A stretch of DNA of 34,945 bases. Origin: Verrucomicrobiota bacterium (lineage in GTDB: Bacteria; Verrucomicrobiota; Verrucomicrobiia; Opitutales; UBA2995). Every line of letters starts with the position of its first letter. The stretch's first letter is position 1. A program made the translations under genes and the position numbers. This document shows, piece by piece, positions 24,875 through 33,370 of the stretch. The DNA is taken from assembly GCA_027622555.1 (NCBI GenBank), contig JAQBYJ010000061.1:1-34945 (forward strand), given 5' to 3'. The notes under the pieces were generated by a model that made no database searches, was not told where the DNA came from, and saw only the letters and a list, made by a program, of their open reading frames with translations.

Positions 24875-26251
24875 ATGATTCCATTTCGGATCCCATTCTT
24901 ATCATTTATCCTGATTGCTGCCCTGTTAATGTCTGGCTGTGAAACGACCCAAACTACCAAAAATTCGAGCGGTTCGAGGACCACTTCGAATGAAGGGTTT
25001 AAACAATTGCTGGACGCGGTGGTTCGCATCGATGTGAGGGAAGTAACCTACCGTGGTGGTTCGAAACAGAATATCAGTGGTGTCGGCTCGGGTGTAATTA
25101 TTTCCGAAGAAGGTCACATCTTAACGAATGCCCACGTGGTTTCCACCTTCGCTGAGGAGATTCGTATTACTCTTTCCAATTTGGAGAGGGTAAGGGCAGA
25201 ACTCGTTGGATGGGATCACTGGACTGACCTGGCCCTACTCAAATTGGACCTTGAAGAACTGAAGGAGCGCGGCCTGAGTTTTACTTATGCTGAATTTGGC
25301 GATTCGGATGAAGTTTACCCAGGGCTTACCGTTTTTGCAGTAGGAACACCTAATGGCCTGACTCGAACGGTTAGCCGTGGAATTATTTCCAATACCAATC
25401 GATTTTTCGAAGGTGCAGATGGCGTGCGTGGATATGAAACCGGATATTTCAATACCTGGCTGCAAACAGACGCTGCTATTAATCCGGGAAACAGTGGAGG
25501 GCCGCTGGTTGATGAGGATGGCAAAATAATTGGCATTAACACGCGCGCGTACTTAGGATCGAATAATCTTGGTTTTGCAGTCCCCTCGCAGACGGCGCAA
25601 TTCGTTCTGGCAGGCCTTTTGGAGAATGAGGAGATTATCCGAAGTTATGTGGGAATTGTTCTTGGTCCCATGCAAGACCTGGAAACGTTTTATAACATTC
25701 AAGCCAATCAGGGTGTATTGGTTGAAAGTGTCGATCCCGGATCTCCTGCTGCAACTAAGGGAATTCAGCCTGGTGATATCCTTATATCTATGGATTCCAA
25801 CAGTCTTGATGGTCGATTTCCTGAACAGCTGCCCCCGATCCAGAATCGTATCGCGAATTACCCAATTGATTCAGAAATCACCTTTGAGATCAGTCGCCAG
25901 GACGCGCGATTCTCAGAGACCCTTACAACAGAGAGACTTGAAAGTCGGGTTGGCGAAGAGTGGGCTTTTGAAAAATGGGGACTGAGTGTTCGTGAGGTTA
26001 GTCGGTCCTATGCTCGAGAAAACAAACTGGTTTCGGATGATGGGTTTCTTGTGCTGGGAGCCAAAACAGCCTTTCCGGCAGATCGGGCCGGTATCCGCTC
26101 AGGAGACATTGTATCCAAAATAAATCGGGAGCCGGTAGGTTCTTTGATAGATCTCAAAGCCTTGCACGAGGAATTTGATGGCAATGCACAACCCTTATTT
26201 GTTGAAGTCACCCGAAATTTCCGAACCTCCCTTTTCATTCTTAAACCATGA
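24875..26251 (+). CDS. HtrA/DegP-like serine protease, lipoprotein
   Basis: A 458-residue trypsin-fold protease with two PDZ domains, acting in the periplasm or at the outer membrane on misfolded proteins. The signal peptide ends in the lipobox LMSGC, with Cys22 lipidated; a lipid anchor is uncommon for HtrA proteins, which usually are soluble or have a membrane helix. The catalytic triad is intact: His87 in NAHVVS, Asp118 in TDLALLKLD and Ser207 in PGNSGGPLV. The PDZ domains lie near 255-345 (GVLVESVDPGSPAATKGIQP) and 395-455 (FPADRAGIRSGDIVSKI). ATG 24875 is chosen over a TTG at 24839 because it places the signal peptide at the N-terminus. The stop codon overlaps the ATG of the next gene (ATGA). 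Confidence 0.93.
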   Translation: MIPFRIPFLSFILIAALLMSGCETTQTTKNSSGSRTTSNEGFKQLLDAVVRIDVREVTYRGGSKQNISGVGSGVIISEEGHILTNAHVVSTFAEEIRITLSNLERVRAELVGWDHWTDLALLKLDLEELKERGLSFTYAEFGDSDEVYPGLTVFAVGTPNGLTRTVSRGIISNTNRFFEGADGVRGYETGYFNTWLQTDAAINPGNSGGPLVDEDGKIIGINTRAYLGSNNLGFAVPSQTAQFVLAGLLENEEIIRSYVGIVLGPMQDLETFYNIQANQGVLVESVDPGSPAATKGIQPGDILISMDSNSLDGRFPEQLPPIQNRIANYPIDSEITFEISRQDARFSETLTTERLESRVGEEWAFEKWGLSVREVSRSYARENKLVSDDGFLVLGAKTAFPADRAGIRSGDIVSKINREPVGSLIDLKALHEEFDGNAQPLFVEVTRNFRTSLFILKP

Positions 26252-27636
26252 GACTTTTTTTTGTATTATTTATAGGATCCTTAATGGGAGCCTCCTCGCT
26301 CAATGCGGATACTTTTCCGGAGAACCTAAGTGACTTGGTTCTGGAACGATCGAAGACCATAGTGGCACTCGAATTTGTAGTCGAACGCGAGATGGACCGG
26401 CAGGAGGGATATACCTACGGTTTGATTGTTGATGACAAAGGAACGATAGTTGTATTGGAAAGTATGATTCCTTCCTGGGTTCCTGTTGAGAAGTTGAAGA
26501 AATTTATTGGCTATTCACTACCTCAGGGGGACAAAGATTATCCCCTTGTGTATTTAGGGAAAGACTACTCGTCAGGCTGGCACGTCTTGTCATTTAAGGA
26601 TGGCTTGCCGGATGTTTTTACTCCGATCACCAAATTTGAAACCGCAACCGTCAATATGGGCGATTCGGTTTTTGCCGTGGGAGGTGTTGGAAAGGAATTG
26701 GGATTCGACCCCTATGTTCTTACCGCTCGAGTGGCGATGACTAAACGAATGCCTGATCGGCAGATAATCTTTAGAGATGATCTTACTAATCCGGGATGTC
26801 CTGTCTTTAATGTTGCTGGCGCTTTTGTCGGATGGGCATCAGATCCTCTGTCTTACAAACGTATTATGAATCTTGGTCGTGATACGCTCAATGTGACCAT
26901 GAGTAATCCTGAGGAAACTTCAGTCGCACTGAGTAGTGAGGATTTTTTTGAATACCTCCAAGGCATTGATCCTGAAATCGTGGAGGGTCCTCGGTCTTGG
27001 ATTGGAGTATCGGGCATGCAACCGATCGATCCTGAGGTTGCTGAATATCTGGGTATCAAGAATCAGAGCGGTATTGTATTGAGTGAGATTCTCGAAGGGA
27101 GTCCATCGAGCGAGGCGGGATTGGAAAATAATGATATTCTTATAATGGTTGATGGAGAGAAGCTTCCTCAATTTCGACCCGACTACTCAATCACCCCTTA
27201 TTTTCAAAAATTAATTCGTCGGAAAAAACCGGGTGAGATTATTTTGGCTGAGGTTATTCGTGGTGAGGAAAGGAAATCTTTCTCAATAACGGTGGGTGCC
27301 GGCCCCAAGAATGTGCGCGAAGCCGCCTATCGTTACTATGAAAAACTTGGCTTTACGATCCGTGAATTTTTACTGACTGACGGAATCAACCTCCGGTTGC
27401 CTAAGGACGAAATGAAAGGAGCCATTGTAAATTTCGTCAAACGAAGCTCGGCCGTCGAAACCGCGGGTCTAAGAAATGGAGATTGGATCAAACAAGTGGA
27501 AGGTGTTGCCATTGATTCCTACGAGGATGTACTTGAGATTTTGGATAGAGTTGAAGCGGATAAAGAAAAGTCAGAATTTGTTCTGCTTGTTGAACGCAAT
27601 AACGAGACCTCTTTTGTCCGTGCTCAGTTAAAATAG
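26248..27636 (+). CDS. Inactive HtrA paralogue with two PDZ domains
   Basis: A 462-residue exported protein with a cleavable signal peptide (likely cut after Ala20 in LNAD) and the same domain order as its upstream neighbour: protease-like domain, then PDZ domains near 245-345 (GIVLSEILEGSPSSEAGLEN) and 365-455 (AVETAGLRNGDWIK). Aligned without gaps to the neighbour over the key regions, the catalytic residues are gone: the His becomes Ser72, the Asp becomes Trp111, and the serine motif NSGGP becomes NPGCP with Pro182 in place of Ser. It therefore cannot be a serine protease and is likely a regulator, adaptor or chaperone. Its ATG overlaps the stop of the active gene (ATGA), so the two are translated together, which suggests a 1:1 complex. 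It is not a decayed gene; the frame is intact. Confidence 0.85.
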   Translation: MRLFFVLFIGSLMGASSLNADTFPENLSDLVLERSKTIVALEFVVEREMDRQEGYTYGLIVDDKGTIVVLESMIPSWVPVEKLKKFIGYSLPQGDKDYPLVYLGKDYSSGWHVLSFKDGLPDVFTPITKFETATVNMGDSVFAVGGVGKELGFDPYVLTARVAMTKRMPDRQIIFRDDLTNPGCPVFNVAGAFVGWASDPLSYKRIMNLGRDTLNVTMSNPEETSVALSSEDFFEYLQGIDPEIVEGPRSWIGVSGMQPIDPEVAEYLGIKNQSGIVLSEILEGSPSSEAGLENNDILIMVDGEKLPQFRPDYSITPYFQKLIRRKKPGEIILAEVIRGEERKSFSITVGAGPKNVREAAYRYYEKLGFTIREFLLTDGINLRLPKDEMKGAIVNFVKRSSAVETAGLRNGDWIKQVEGVAIDSYEDVLEILDRVEADKEKSEFVLLVERNNETSFVRAQLK

Positions 27637-27648
27637 TAAAACGTTGTT

Positions 27649-28266
27649 ATGTTTACAGGAATCGTAGAGGAGACCGGTACTATCCTTAGCTTTGAGCGAG
27701 ATGATGCGGCGTCCTGTGTCTTGAAGCTTTCTGCCAGCAAAGTGTTGGAAGATATTGTACTAGGCGACAGTATTGCGGTGAACGGTTGTTGTTTGTCTGC
27801 CACTTTTTTTGATAAGAACTCAGGGGAAATTCACTTTGACGTTCTTGAGGAAACCAAGCGCTTAACTTCATTTGCCAATCTCGACGGAGGTAGTCTTGTG
27901 AACCTCGAACGGAGTTTATCGTTCAACGGAAAAGTGGGAGGACACTTTGTAACGGGACACATTGATGCCACGGGTCAAATTGAATTGTTCGAGCAACGAG
28001 GTAATGATTATTTCCTGCGTGTTTCGATCCCAGAAGAACAATCAAAATATGTGATTATGAAGGGCTCAATTGCTCTGGATGGAATTTCCTTAACTGTTGC
28101 CGAAGTAACAAATCGCAGCTTGGCTGTTTGGTTGATTCCTATGACTATGGCATTAACCAACCTAAGCCAAAAGAAGATCGGTGATTTAATGAACCTTGAA
28201 TTTGATATGCTTGGGAAATATGTAGAATCCTTAACCCTGGGTAAAAGCAATGCGGACACAAATTGA
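27649..28266 (+). CDS. ribE: Riboflavin synthase, alpha subunit
   Basis: A 205-residue enzyme that makes riboflavin from two 6,7-dimethyl-8-ribityllumazine molecules. It starts with the family signature MFTGIVEETG, and has the two tandem lumazine-binding barrels: the first through VNGCCLSA and FDVLEETKRLT, the second with GHFVTGHIDATGQI and KGSIALDGISLTV. It has the full expected length and ends with the helix of the trimer-forming tail. Other rib genes are absent from the window, and no riboflavin riboswitch is visible in the 12 bases before its start. It overlaps the next gene by 17 bases. Confidence 0.97.
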   Translation: MFTGIVEETGTILSFERDDAASCVLKLSASKVLEDIVLGDSIAVNGCCLSATFFDKNSGEIHFDVLEETKRLTSFANLDGGSLVNLERSLSFNGKVGGHFVTGHIDATGQIELFEQRGNDYFLRVSIPEEQSKYVIMKGSIALDGISLTVAEVTNRSLAVWLIPMTMALTNLSQKKIGDLMNLEFDMLGKYVESLTLGKSNADTN

Positions 28267-29215
28267 ATTAGTCATCGATGAGTTGAAGCGCCTCAAGCAG
28301 GAGGGCGTTGAGGGGATCTACATTGGTGATTCTACTTTGTCTGATTTGCGGGAAAAGGTGAGTGCCGTCCATTCCGCGGCGTCACCTGAATCGATTGATT
28401 CAGCCGTTGAAGATCCTGCTCAACCCTACGTATCGAAAAAGTCGAATCAGAAGGGAGAATCTTTGCAGGATCTTGTAAAAGGAAGACCGATCCAGAAGGC
28501 TGTCGAAAAAGCAAAAACTCAAGTGGCTCTCAATCAACATGGGAAACCAATACCCGCTATTCCTGTGGCCGCGCCCGAAATCAATTTACCCGAAGGGGAT
28601 AAGCAAATGCGTTGGGATGCATTGAGGGAAATTGTTCTAAATGACCCTATTTGTAAGGAGCATCTGAATCCAGGTTCTCAGGTTGTTTTTGGTGTGGGCA
28701 ATATAGATGCCGAAATCTTTTTCTGCGGTGAAGCGCCCGGTGGTGATGAGGAAAAGCAAGGCGAACCTTTTGTTGGAAGAGCAGGGGAGTTGCTATCCAA
28801 AATTATCACGGCGATGGGTTTGAGTCGTGAAACGGTTTATATTGGCAATATTATGAATTGGCGGCCTGAGATGCCGACGCCGGTAGGAAATCGTCCGCCT
28901 ACGCCTGAAGAAATGGCTTACTGTCTTCCTTACCTTAAAGCGCAGATCGAGGTGGTTCAGCCCAAGGTGATTGTTGCCCTTGGAATGACTGCAGTGAACG
29001 GTTTATTGGGCCCGGATCCTAAGCGCAGGATGGGTGAAATTCGCGGTCAGTTTTTTGATTTTGATAATACCTCAATGTTGGTGACCTATCATCCCTCTTA
29101 CCTTCTTCGTTATGCGACTATGAAAACCAAACGTTTGGTTTGGGAGGACATGCTTTTGGTGATGGAACGGATTGGGATGTCGGTTTCGGAAAAACAAAAA
29201 GGGTTTTTCCAATAA
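28250..29215 (+). CDS. Uracil-DNA glycosylase, family 4-like
   Basis: A 321-residue protein of the uracil-DNA glycosylase superfamily. The catalytic domain starts near residue 115. The family-4 motif GEAPGGDEE (160-168) and KQGEPFVGRAGELL follow, with NIMNWRPEMPTP (200-211) and the second motif HPSYLLR (281-287). Of the four cysteines that bind the 4Fe-4S cluster in family-4 enzymes, only two positions are clear here: Cys135 and Cys225. The partner of Cys135 is His138 (CKEH in place of CxxC), and the KCRP cysteine is Trp204. About 110 residues precede the domain; the first 45 are a helix-rich piece and the rest is charged and probably flexible. It overlaps ribE by 17 bases and ends 14 bases before the kinase gene. 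Confidence 0.85.
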   Translation: MRTQIELVIDELKRLKQEGVEGIYIGDSTLSDLREKVSAVHSAASPESIDSAVEDPAQPYVSKKSNQKGESLQDLVKGRPIQKAVEKAKTQVALNQHGKPIPAIPVAAPEINLPEGDKQMRWDALREIVLNDPICKEHLNPGSQVVFGVGNIDAEIFFCGEAPGGDEEKQGEPFVGRAGELLSKIITAMGLSRETVYIGNIMNWRPEMPTPVGNRPPTPEEMAYCLPYLKAQIEVVQPKVIVALGMTAVNGLLGPDPKRRMGEIRGQFFDFDNTSMLVTYHPSYLLRYATMKTKRLVWEDMLLVMERIGMSVSEKQKGFFQ

Positions 29216-29229
29216 CAGCCACTTATGGA

Positions 29230-29943
29230 ATGGCTGGTTCAATTGACATGGTATTTATACACCCTGACTTTTCAGATTTGCCCGAGTCGTTGAAGCAGGT
29301 GATATTTGAACCGCAATTATTAAGCGAGGCGGGTCTTTTAACCAAAGAACTTCGCGGTCGTGGAGCTACCTATTTTTTTAAGCTTCGCGAGGATGCATAT
29401 GTACTACGTCATTATTGGCGAGGCGGTTGTGCGCGTCATCTTTCCAAAGACAAATATGTTTGGATGGGATTGACGAGAACACGTTCCTACTGCGAGTGGA
29501 GGCTGCTCGAGGAACTCGAGTCACTTAAGTTGCCCGCCCCACGAAGGGTTGCTTTGAGAATCCTTCGCAGCGGTTTGTTTTACCGGTCTGATATTGTTAC
29601 AAAAGAAATAAGGGAAAGCCTGTCTCTTTCTGCTACCCTAAAAGTGGAAGACCTTGAAAGATCAGTGTGGATGAGGATTGGAAGAACGATTCGCCTGTTT
29701 CACGATCATAACGTTTTTCACAAGGATCTGAACGCAAGTAATATTTTACTGACCTTGAAATACTGCTACCTTATCGATTTTGATCGAGCTGGAATCCAGG
29801 TAGGCAACGGATGGAAGTCGGGTACCCTCAATCGTCTGAAACGGTCACTTGAAAAATTCGCTACAAACGAAACCACTTTCCATTACGATCCTGGAAAATG
29901 GATGTCCTTAATGGACGGATACCAACAGATGGGTGAAGGCTAA
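29230..29943 (+). CDS. Kdo/LPS-core kinase-like protein
   Basis: A 237-residue small-molecule kinase of the lipopolysaccharide kinase (Kdo/WaaP) family, which phosphorylates Kdo or inner-core sugar of LPS at the cytoplasmic face. The catalytic loop is FHKDLNASNILL, with Asp166, and the metal-binding segment is YLIDFDRA, with Asp183. YFFKLREDAYVLRHYWRGG near 48-66 is the N-lobe with its lysine. I chose ATG 29230; an open frame reaches back to 29140, but that stretch lies inside the glycosylase gene. The likely product is KdkA-like, which implies a Kdo-containing outer membrane. Its stop at 29943 is three bases from the opposite-strand permease gene. Confidence 0.8.
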   Translation: MAGSIDMVFIHPDFSDLPESLKQVIFEPQLLSEAGLLTKELRGRGATYFFKLREDAYVLRHYWRGGCARHLSKDKYVWMGLTRTRSYCEWRLLEELESLKLPAPRRVALRILRSGLFYRSDIVTKEIRESLSLSATLKVEDLERSVWMRIGRTIRLFHDHNVFHKDLNASNILLTLKYCYLIDFDRAGIQVGNGWKSGTLNRLKRSLEKFATNETTFHYDPGKWMSLMDGYQQMGEG

Positions 29944-29946
29944 ATA

Positions 29947-31167
29947 TTACTCGTGTCGCAACGCGTCGATCGGATCCAGACGTGAAGCCATGAAGGCTGG
30001 GTAGAGTCCGAAAATTACCCCAATCGCGGCTGACACACCCAGCGAAACAGCAACAATCCAGGTCTTGATGATGGTGGTCATATTGAATTTTTCCTGGACC
30101 ACTTCACAGACGCCGTAGGCGATGGCGATGCCGATGGCACCACCCATGACGCTCAAAACCACTGCCTCGATCAGGAATTGAATTAATACGTCCGTGCTTC
30201 GTGCACCGACGGCTACGCGGATGCCAATCTCACGGGTACGTTCTGTAACAGAAACCAACATGATATTCATGATTCCAACACCTCCCACGATCAGTGAGAC
30301 CGCTGCTACGATTGTCAGGAATGTGGTCATGGTTTGAGTTGTGGATGTGAATGCCTCGGTCAACTCAGACTGACTGCGGACGGTAAAGTCATCCTCCTGT
30401 CCATCGATCAGTTTATGAGCCTGCCGCAGGGTATCTGTAATTTCTATCTGTGCCGCCTCCATCGTGCTGACATCCGTGGCGCTGGCGTAAATCATACTGA
30501 CATATTGGGAATCTCCCCGGAGACGAAAAGCCGCTGTGGTTAAGGGAACGAGGATAGTGTCGTCCTGATCCTGGCCGCCTGAACTTTGACCCTTTGCCTT
30601 TAAGACGCCGATTATTTTAAAAGGTGTTTTTTGAACGCGGATGGTTTGTCCTACCGGACTCACCCCACCGTACATGTTTTCGACCACGGAGGCACCCAAC
30701 ACGGCAACCTTGGTCTTTGCCCTAATGTCCCTTTCGGTGAACATGGTTCCATCTTCAACCTCCCAGCTCTTAATGGTCAGAAATTCGGGGTCTACCCCCT
30801 GTACATTGGTAAACCAATTGGTTCCACCCCCGATGACCTGACCGCTTGACTGGACGATCCCGGAAACGGCCATTACCAAGCTGCTCTGTTCTCTGATTTT
30901 TTCGACGTCCGTAACAAACAAAGTACGCGAACTACCGGCACCTCTGCGAATACCTCCCATCGAATTCGATTCGGAACGTATCATCAGCAGATTGGTGCCC
31001 AGCGAATTGATACGGTCTTCGATATTCTGTTGAGCACCATCGCCAATAGCTCGCATGACGATAACTGCGCCGACCCCGATGATGATACCTAACATGGTCA
31101 GGATGCTTCGGGTACGGTTTTTCATTAAGCTCCCTTGAGCTATGGCAAGTAGTTTAAAAAATTTCAT
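29947..31167 (-). CDS. MacB-type ABC transporter permease
   Basis: A 406-residue inner-membrane permease of the MacB/FtsX group. It has an N-terminal helix (SILTMLGIIIGVGAVIVM near 23-40), a large periplasmic domain of about 220 residues, and three C-terminal helices starting at about 283 (TTFLTIVAAVSLIVGGVGIMNIM), followed by VTERTREIGIRVAVGAR, the conserved loop that contacts the ATPase. The ATPase is a separate gene just upstream, 9 bases away, unlike E. coli MacB in which both are fused. It is the last gene of the operon with TolC-, MacA- and ATPase-like genes. Substrate could be a drug, peptide, lipoprotein or siderophore. Confidence 0.93.
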   Translation of the reverse strand: MKFFKLLAIAQGSLMKNRTRSILTMLGIIIGVGAVIVMRAIGDGAQQNIEDRINSLGTNLLMIRSESNSMGGIRRGAGSSRTLFVTDVEKIREQSSLVMAVSGIVQSSGQVIGGGTNWFTNVQGVDPEFLTIKSWEVEDGTMFTERDIRAKTKVAVLGASVVENMYGGVSPVGQTIRVQKTPFKIIGVLKAKGQSSGGQDQDDTILVPLTTAAFRLRGDSQYVSMIYASATDVSTMEAAQIEITDTLRQAHKLIDGQEDDFTVRSQSELTEAFTSTTQTMTTFLTIVAAVSLIVGGVGIMNIMLVSVTERTREIGIRVAVGARSTDVLIQFLIEAVVLSVMGGAIGIAIAYGVCEVVQEKFNMTTIIKTWIVAVSLGVSAAIGVIFGLYPAFMASRLDPIDALRHE

Positions 31168-31176
31168 ACAATTCTC

Positions 31177-31917
31177 CTATATTCCAATTACGCCGGAAAA
31201 TTCGGCTAGTTCTTTTTTAGCGTTTCCTCGATCCTTGACTTGTGTATCCTGGACAACGAGGCCATCGCGCATTTCTACCACTCGTTTGGTAAAGCGGGCA
31301 ATATCAGGTTCGTGAGTAACCACGATGATCGTGATACCCTGATCATTAAGCTCTTGAAAAAGTCCCATCAGGTCGAGGGAGGTGCGTGAGTCCAGATTCC
31401 CGGTAGGTTCATCCGCCAGAATCAAGGCGGGGTCATTGACAAGTGCACGGGCCACGGCAACGCGTTGCTGTTGGCCACCTGACAACTGCTGCGTCTGGTG
31501 ATCCATGCGGTTGCCGAGTCCCACCCGCTCCAGGCACTGAGCGGCCTTTGTTTTCGGATTTATTTTGGATTTAGAGCGCTGGTACACCAGAGGTAGGCCA
31601 GTGTTTTCCAAGGCGGTAGTCCGGGATAGTAAATTGAATCCCTGAAATACAAACCCGATTTTTTGGTTTCTGATATCGGCCAGTTGATTACGGGAGAGCT
31701 TATTCACGGGTATTCCATCCAGCAGGTAAGAGCCCTCAGTCGGTTTGTCCAAACAACCGATAATATTCATGAAGGTGGACTTTCCGGAGCCGGACGCTCC
31801 CATGATACTGACAAATTCTCCAGGGCTGATGGTCAGATTTACGCCACGGAGCGCATGAACCGGCTCTGCCAGCTCATAGGTTTTCTTTAAATCGATTGTT
31901 TTAATGACTTCTTCCAT
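31177..31917 (-). CDS. MacB-type ABC transporter ATP-binding protein
   Basis: A 246-residue ATPase that powers the permease encoded next to it. Walker A is GASGSGKST (40-48), the signature is [15 protein letters not shown] from 145, and Walker B is [12 protein letters not shown] from 165, with the catalytic Glu170. The closeness of [10 protein letters not shown] and the Q-loop [17 protein letters not shown] is typical of the MacB/LolD group. It begins 17 bases after the adaptor gene and ends 9 bases before the permease gene, so the four genes form a single transcription unit. Confidence 0.95.
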   Translation of the reverse strand: MEEVIKTIDLKKTYELAEPVHALRGVNLTISPGEFVSIMGASGSGKSTFMNIIGCLDKPTEGSYLLDGIPVNKLSRNQLADIRNQKIGFVFQGFNLLSRTTALENTGLPLVYQRSKSKINPKTKAAQCLERVGLGNRMDHQTQQLSGGQQQRVAVARALVNDPALILADEPTGNLDSRTSLDLMGLFQELNDQGITIIVVTHEPDIARFTKRVVEMRDGLVVQDTQVKDRGNAKKELAEFSGVIGI

Positions 31918-31934
31918 GATGTTTGATCAATGGA

Positions 31935-33365
31935 TTAGAATGGGCGACCACCACCACCACCAGGACCACCTCGGCCACGTCCATCACCACCACCTCCAAA
32001 GGGGTTAACCGGTCGTGCCGATTCAGGGGCCGTTGACGGAGTCAGTACTTTGGTAATTATTTCCCGACCTTCCGGTAGCTCTTCATCACGCAATGCCATG
32101 ATCTCGGTTGTAATGCCATCGGTGACGCCAGTTCGAACGGGCATCATGGCGAGTTTACCGGCATCATCCTTATACCAGAGAACTCCAATGGCTGGCCGGG
32201 TTCCTCGAGCACCGCCGCCTCCAGGGCCACCAGCGCCGCCGCCAGGAAAACCGCCGCCGCCAGGAAAACCGCCGGCACCAGCAAATCCGCCACCGCCTTC
32301 TCCACGTTGTCTCCTTTGTCCGCCTTCAGCGCCAGCTTGACCACCTTGTCCGCGTTGGCGGGTTTCCCCACCAGCTGTAGCATCGCCGCCAGCTTCTCTT
32401 CTGGCCAGGGCTTCTTCCCTGATTTTTGTCTGAGCGGCCACCATTTCATCGCTCGCTTTTAAACTGAGAGCTGCGGAGGGGACTGATAATACGTCCTCAA
32501 CTTCCTCCACGACAAAATCGAGTGTTGCTGTCATTCCAGGCAGTAGAACATTTCCTTCGTTTTCCGTCTCAACCACTACGGTATAGTTCACCACGTTTTG
32601 AATCACCGATGGTTGAAGGCGGATCTCAGTTACATTTCCGGTAAATTTTCTTTCAGGATAGCTGGCTACGGTAAATCTGACATCCTGGCCTTCTTTTATT
32701 TGTCCGATGTCACTCTCGTCAATATTCGCGAGTATTTCCATGAGAGCCAAATCTTCCGCAATAATAAAGAGCCGTGGTGTGTTAAGGCTGGCCGCGACAG
32801 TCTGGCCTTTTTCCACATTGCGGTCGATAACGACCCCGCTAATGGGTGCTCTGATTTCGGTAAACTCCCGACTGCGCTTTATGCGTTCAAGGGACGCTTC
32901 CGCACTGAGCACGTTGGCTTCCGCTGTTTCTCTACCGATATCGTAGTTGAGGAAGTCATTGCCTGAGAGGAAGCCTTTTTCATAGACTGGAAAAAACCTG
33001 TCGTATTCTGTTTGCGCACGCCTGAGCATGGCTTTTTGACGCATGAGATCTGCTTCGGCACTTTTGACCTGGGCGTCCAGGACGGATGGATCAATGAGAG
33101 CTATGAGTTGTCCTTTTTTAACTGTGTCGTTAAAATCAGCATACACTTCTTCGATAGTACCAGATACCTGGGTCCCAACTTCTACCAGTTCCCGGGCGAC
33201 CAAGGTGCCGGTGGCAGTAATCATATTGAGGATGTTTTTCTTCTCAATCTTGCCGTAGGTGTATTGAGGGCCAACCGCCGTTTTATCTCCCTTTTGGATG
33301 TAATAACGGTAGCCGCCGTAGCCAAGGCCGGCCAGGAGGATAATGATGATGATCGCTTTTTTCAT
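31935..33365 (-). CDS. MacA-type periplasmic adaptor with glycine-rich insert
   Basis: A 476-residue membrane fusion protein that links the inner-membrane ABC permease to the outer-membrane channel. Residues about 3-20 form a membrane anchor (AIIIIILLAGLGYGGYRYY). The lipoyl/hairpin region follows (GTQVSGTIEEVYADFNDTV at 64-82 and a coiled hairpin to about 170), then a beta-barrel through about 300. Between residues 326 and 390 there is a Gly-rich, Arg/Gln-containing insert, and the last 20 residues (456-476) are also Gly-rich. Ordinary MacA proteins lack these. The insert lies before the membrane-proximal domain (PAIGVLWYKDDAGKLAMMPV). It begins five bases after the channel gene. Confidence 0.92.
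   Translation of the reverse strand: MKKAIIIIILLAGLGYGGYRYYIQKGDKTAVGPQYTYGKIEKKNILNMITATGTLVARELVEVGTQVSGTIEEVYADFNDTVKKGQLIALIDPSVLDAQVKSAEADLMRQKAMLRRAQTEYDRFFPVYEKGFLSGNDFLNYDIGRETAEANVLSAEASLERIKRSREFTEIRAPISGVVIDRNVEKGQTVAASLNTPRLFIIAEDLALMEILANIDESDIGQIKEGQDVRFTVASYPERKFTGNVTEIRLQPSVIQNVVNYTVVVETENEGNVLLPGMTATLDFVVEEVEDVLSVPSAALSLKASDEMVAAQTKIREEALARREAGGDATAGGETRQRGQGGQAGAEGGQRRQRGEGGGGFAGAGGFPGGGGFPGGGAGGPGGGGARGTRPAIGVLWYKDDAGKLAMMPVRTGVTDGITTEIMALRDEELPEGREIITKVLTPSTAPESARPVNPFGGGGDGRGRGGPGGGGGRPF
32233..32268. repeat. 18-base tandem repeat inside the adaptor gene
   Basis: Two copies of an 18-base unit, differing in their first bases and both ending in CGCCGCCAGGAAAA, follow one another in the plus-strand sequence, with a third partial copy after. 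On the coding strand they encode repeats of the GGGGFP type in the Gly-rich insert. The repeat can expand or contract without breaking the frame. Confidence 0.75.
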
Positions 33366-33370
33366 AAAAT

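Noticed and set aside
26248-27636. Reading the second HtrA gene as a pseudogene
   Set aside because: The frame is intact over 462 residues, the signal peptide and both PDZ domains are preserved, and it is coupled to its neighbour, so a changed function fits better than decay.
29140-29229. Upstream extension of the kinase gene
   Set aside because: The extra 30 residues lie within the glycosylase gene in another frame and show no kinase similarity.
32050-32340. Forward-strand proline-rich open frame
   Set aside because: It is the complement of the glycine-rich insert in the adaptor gene; the prolines mirror the glycine codons.
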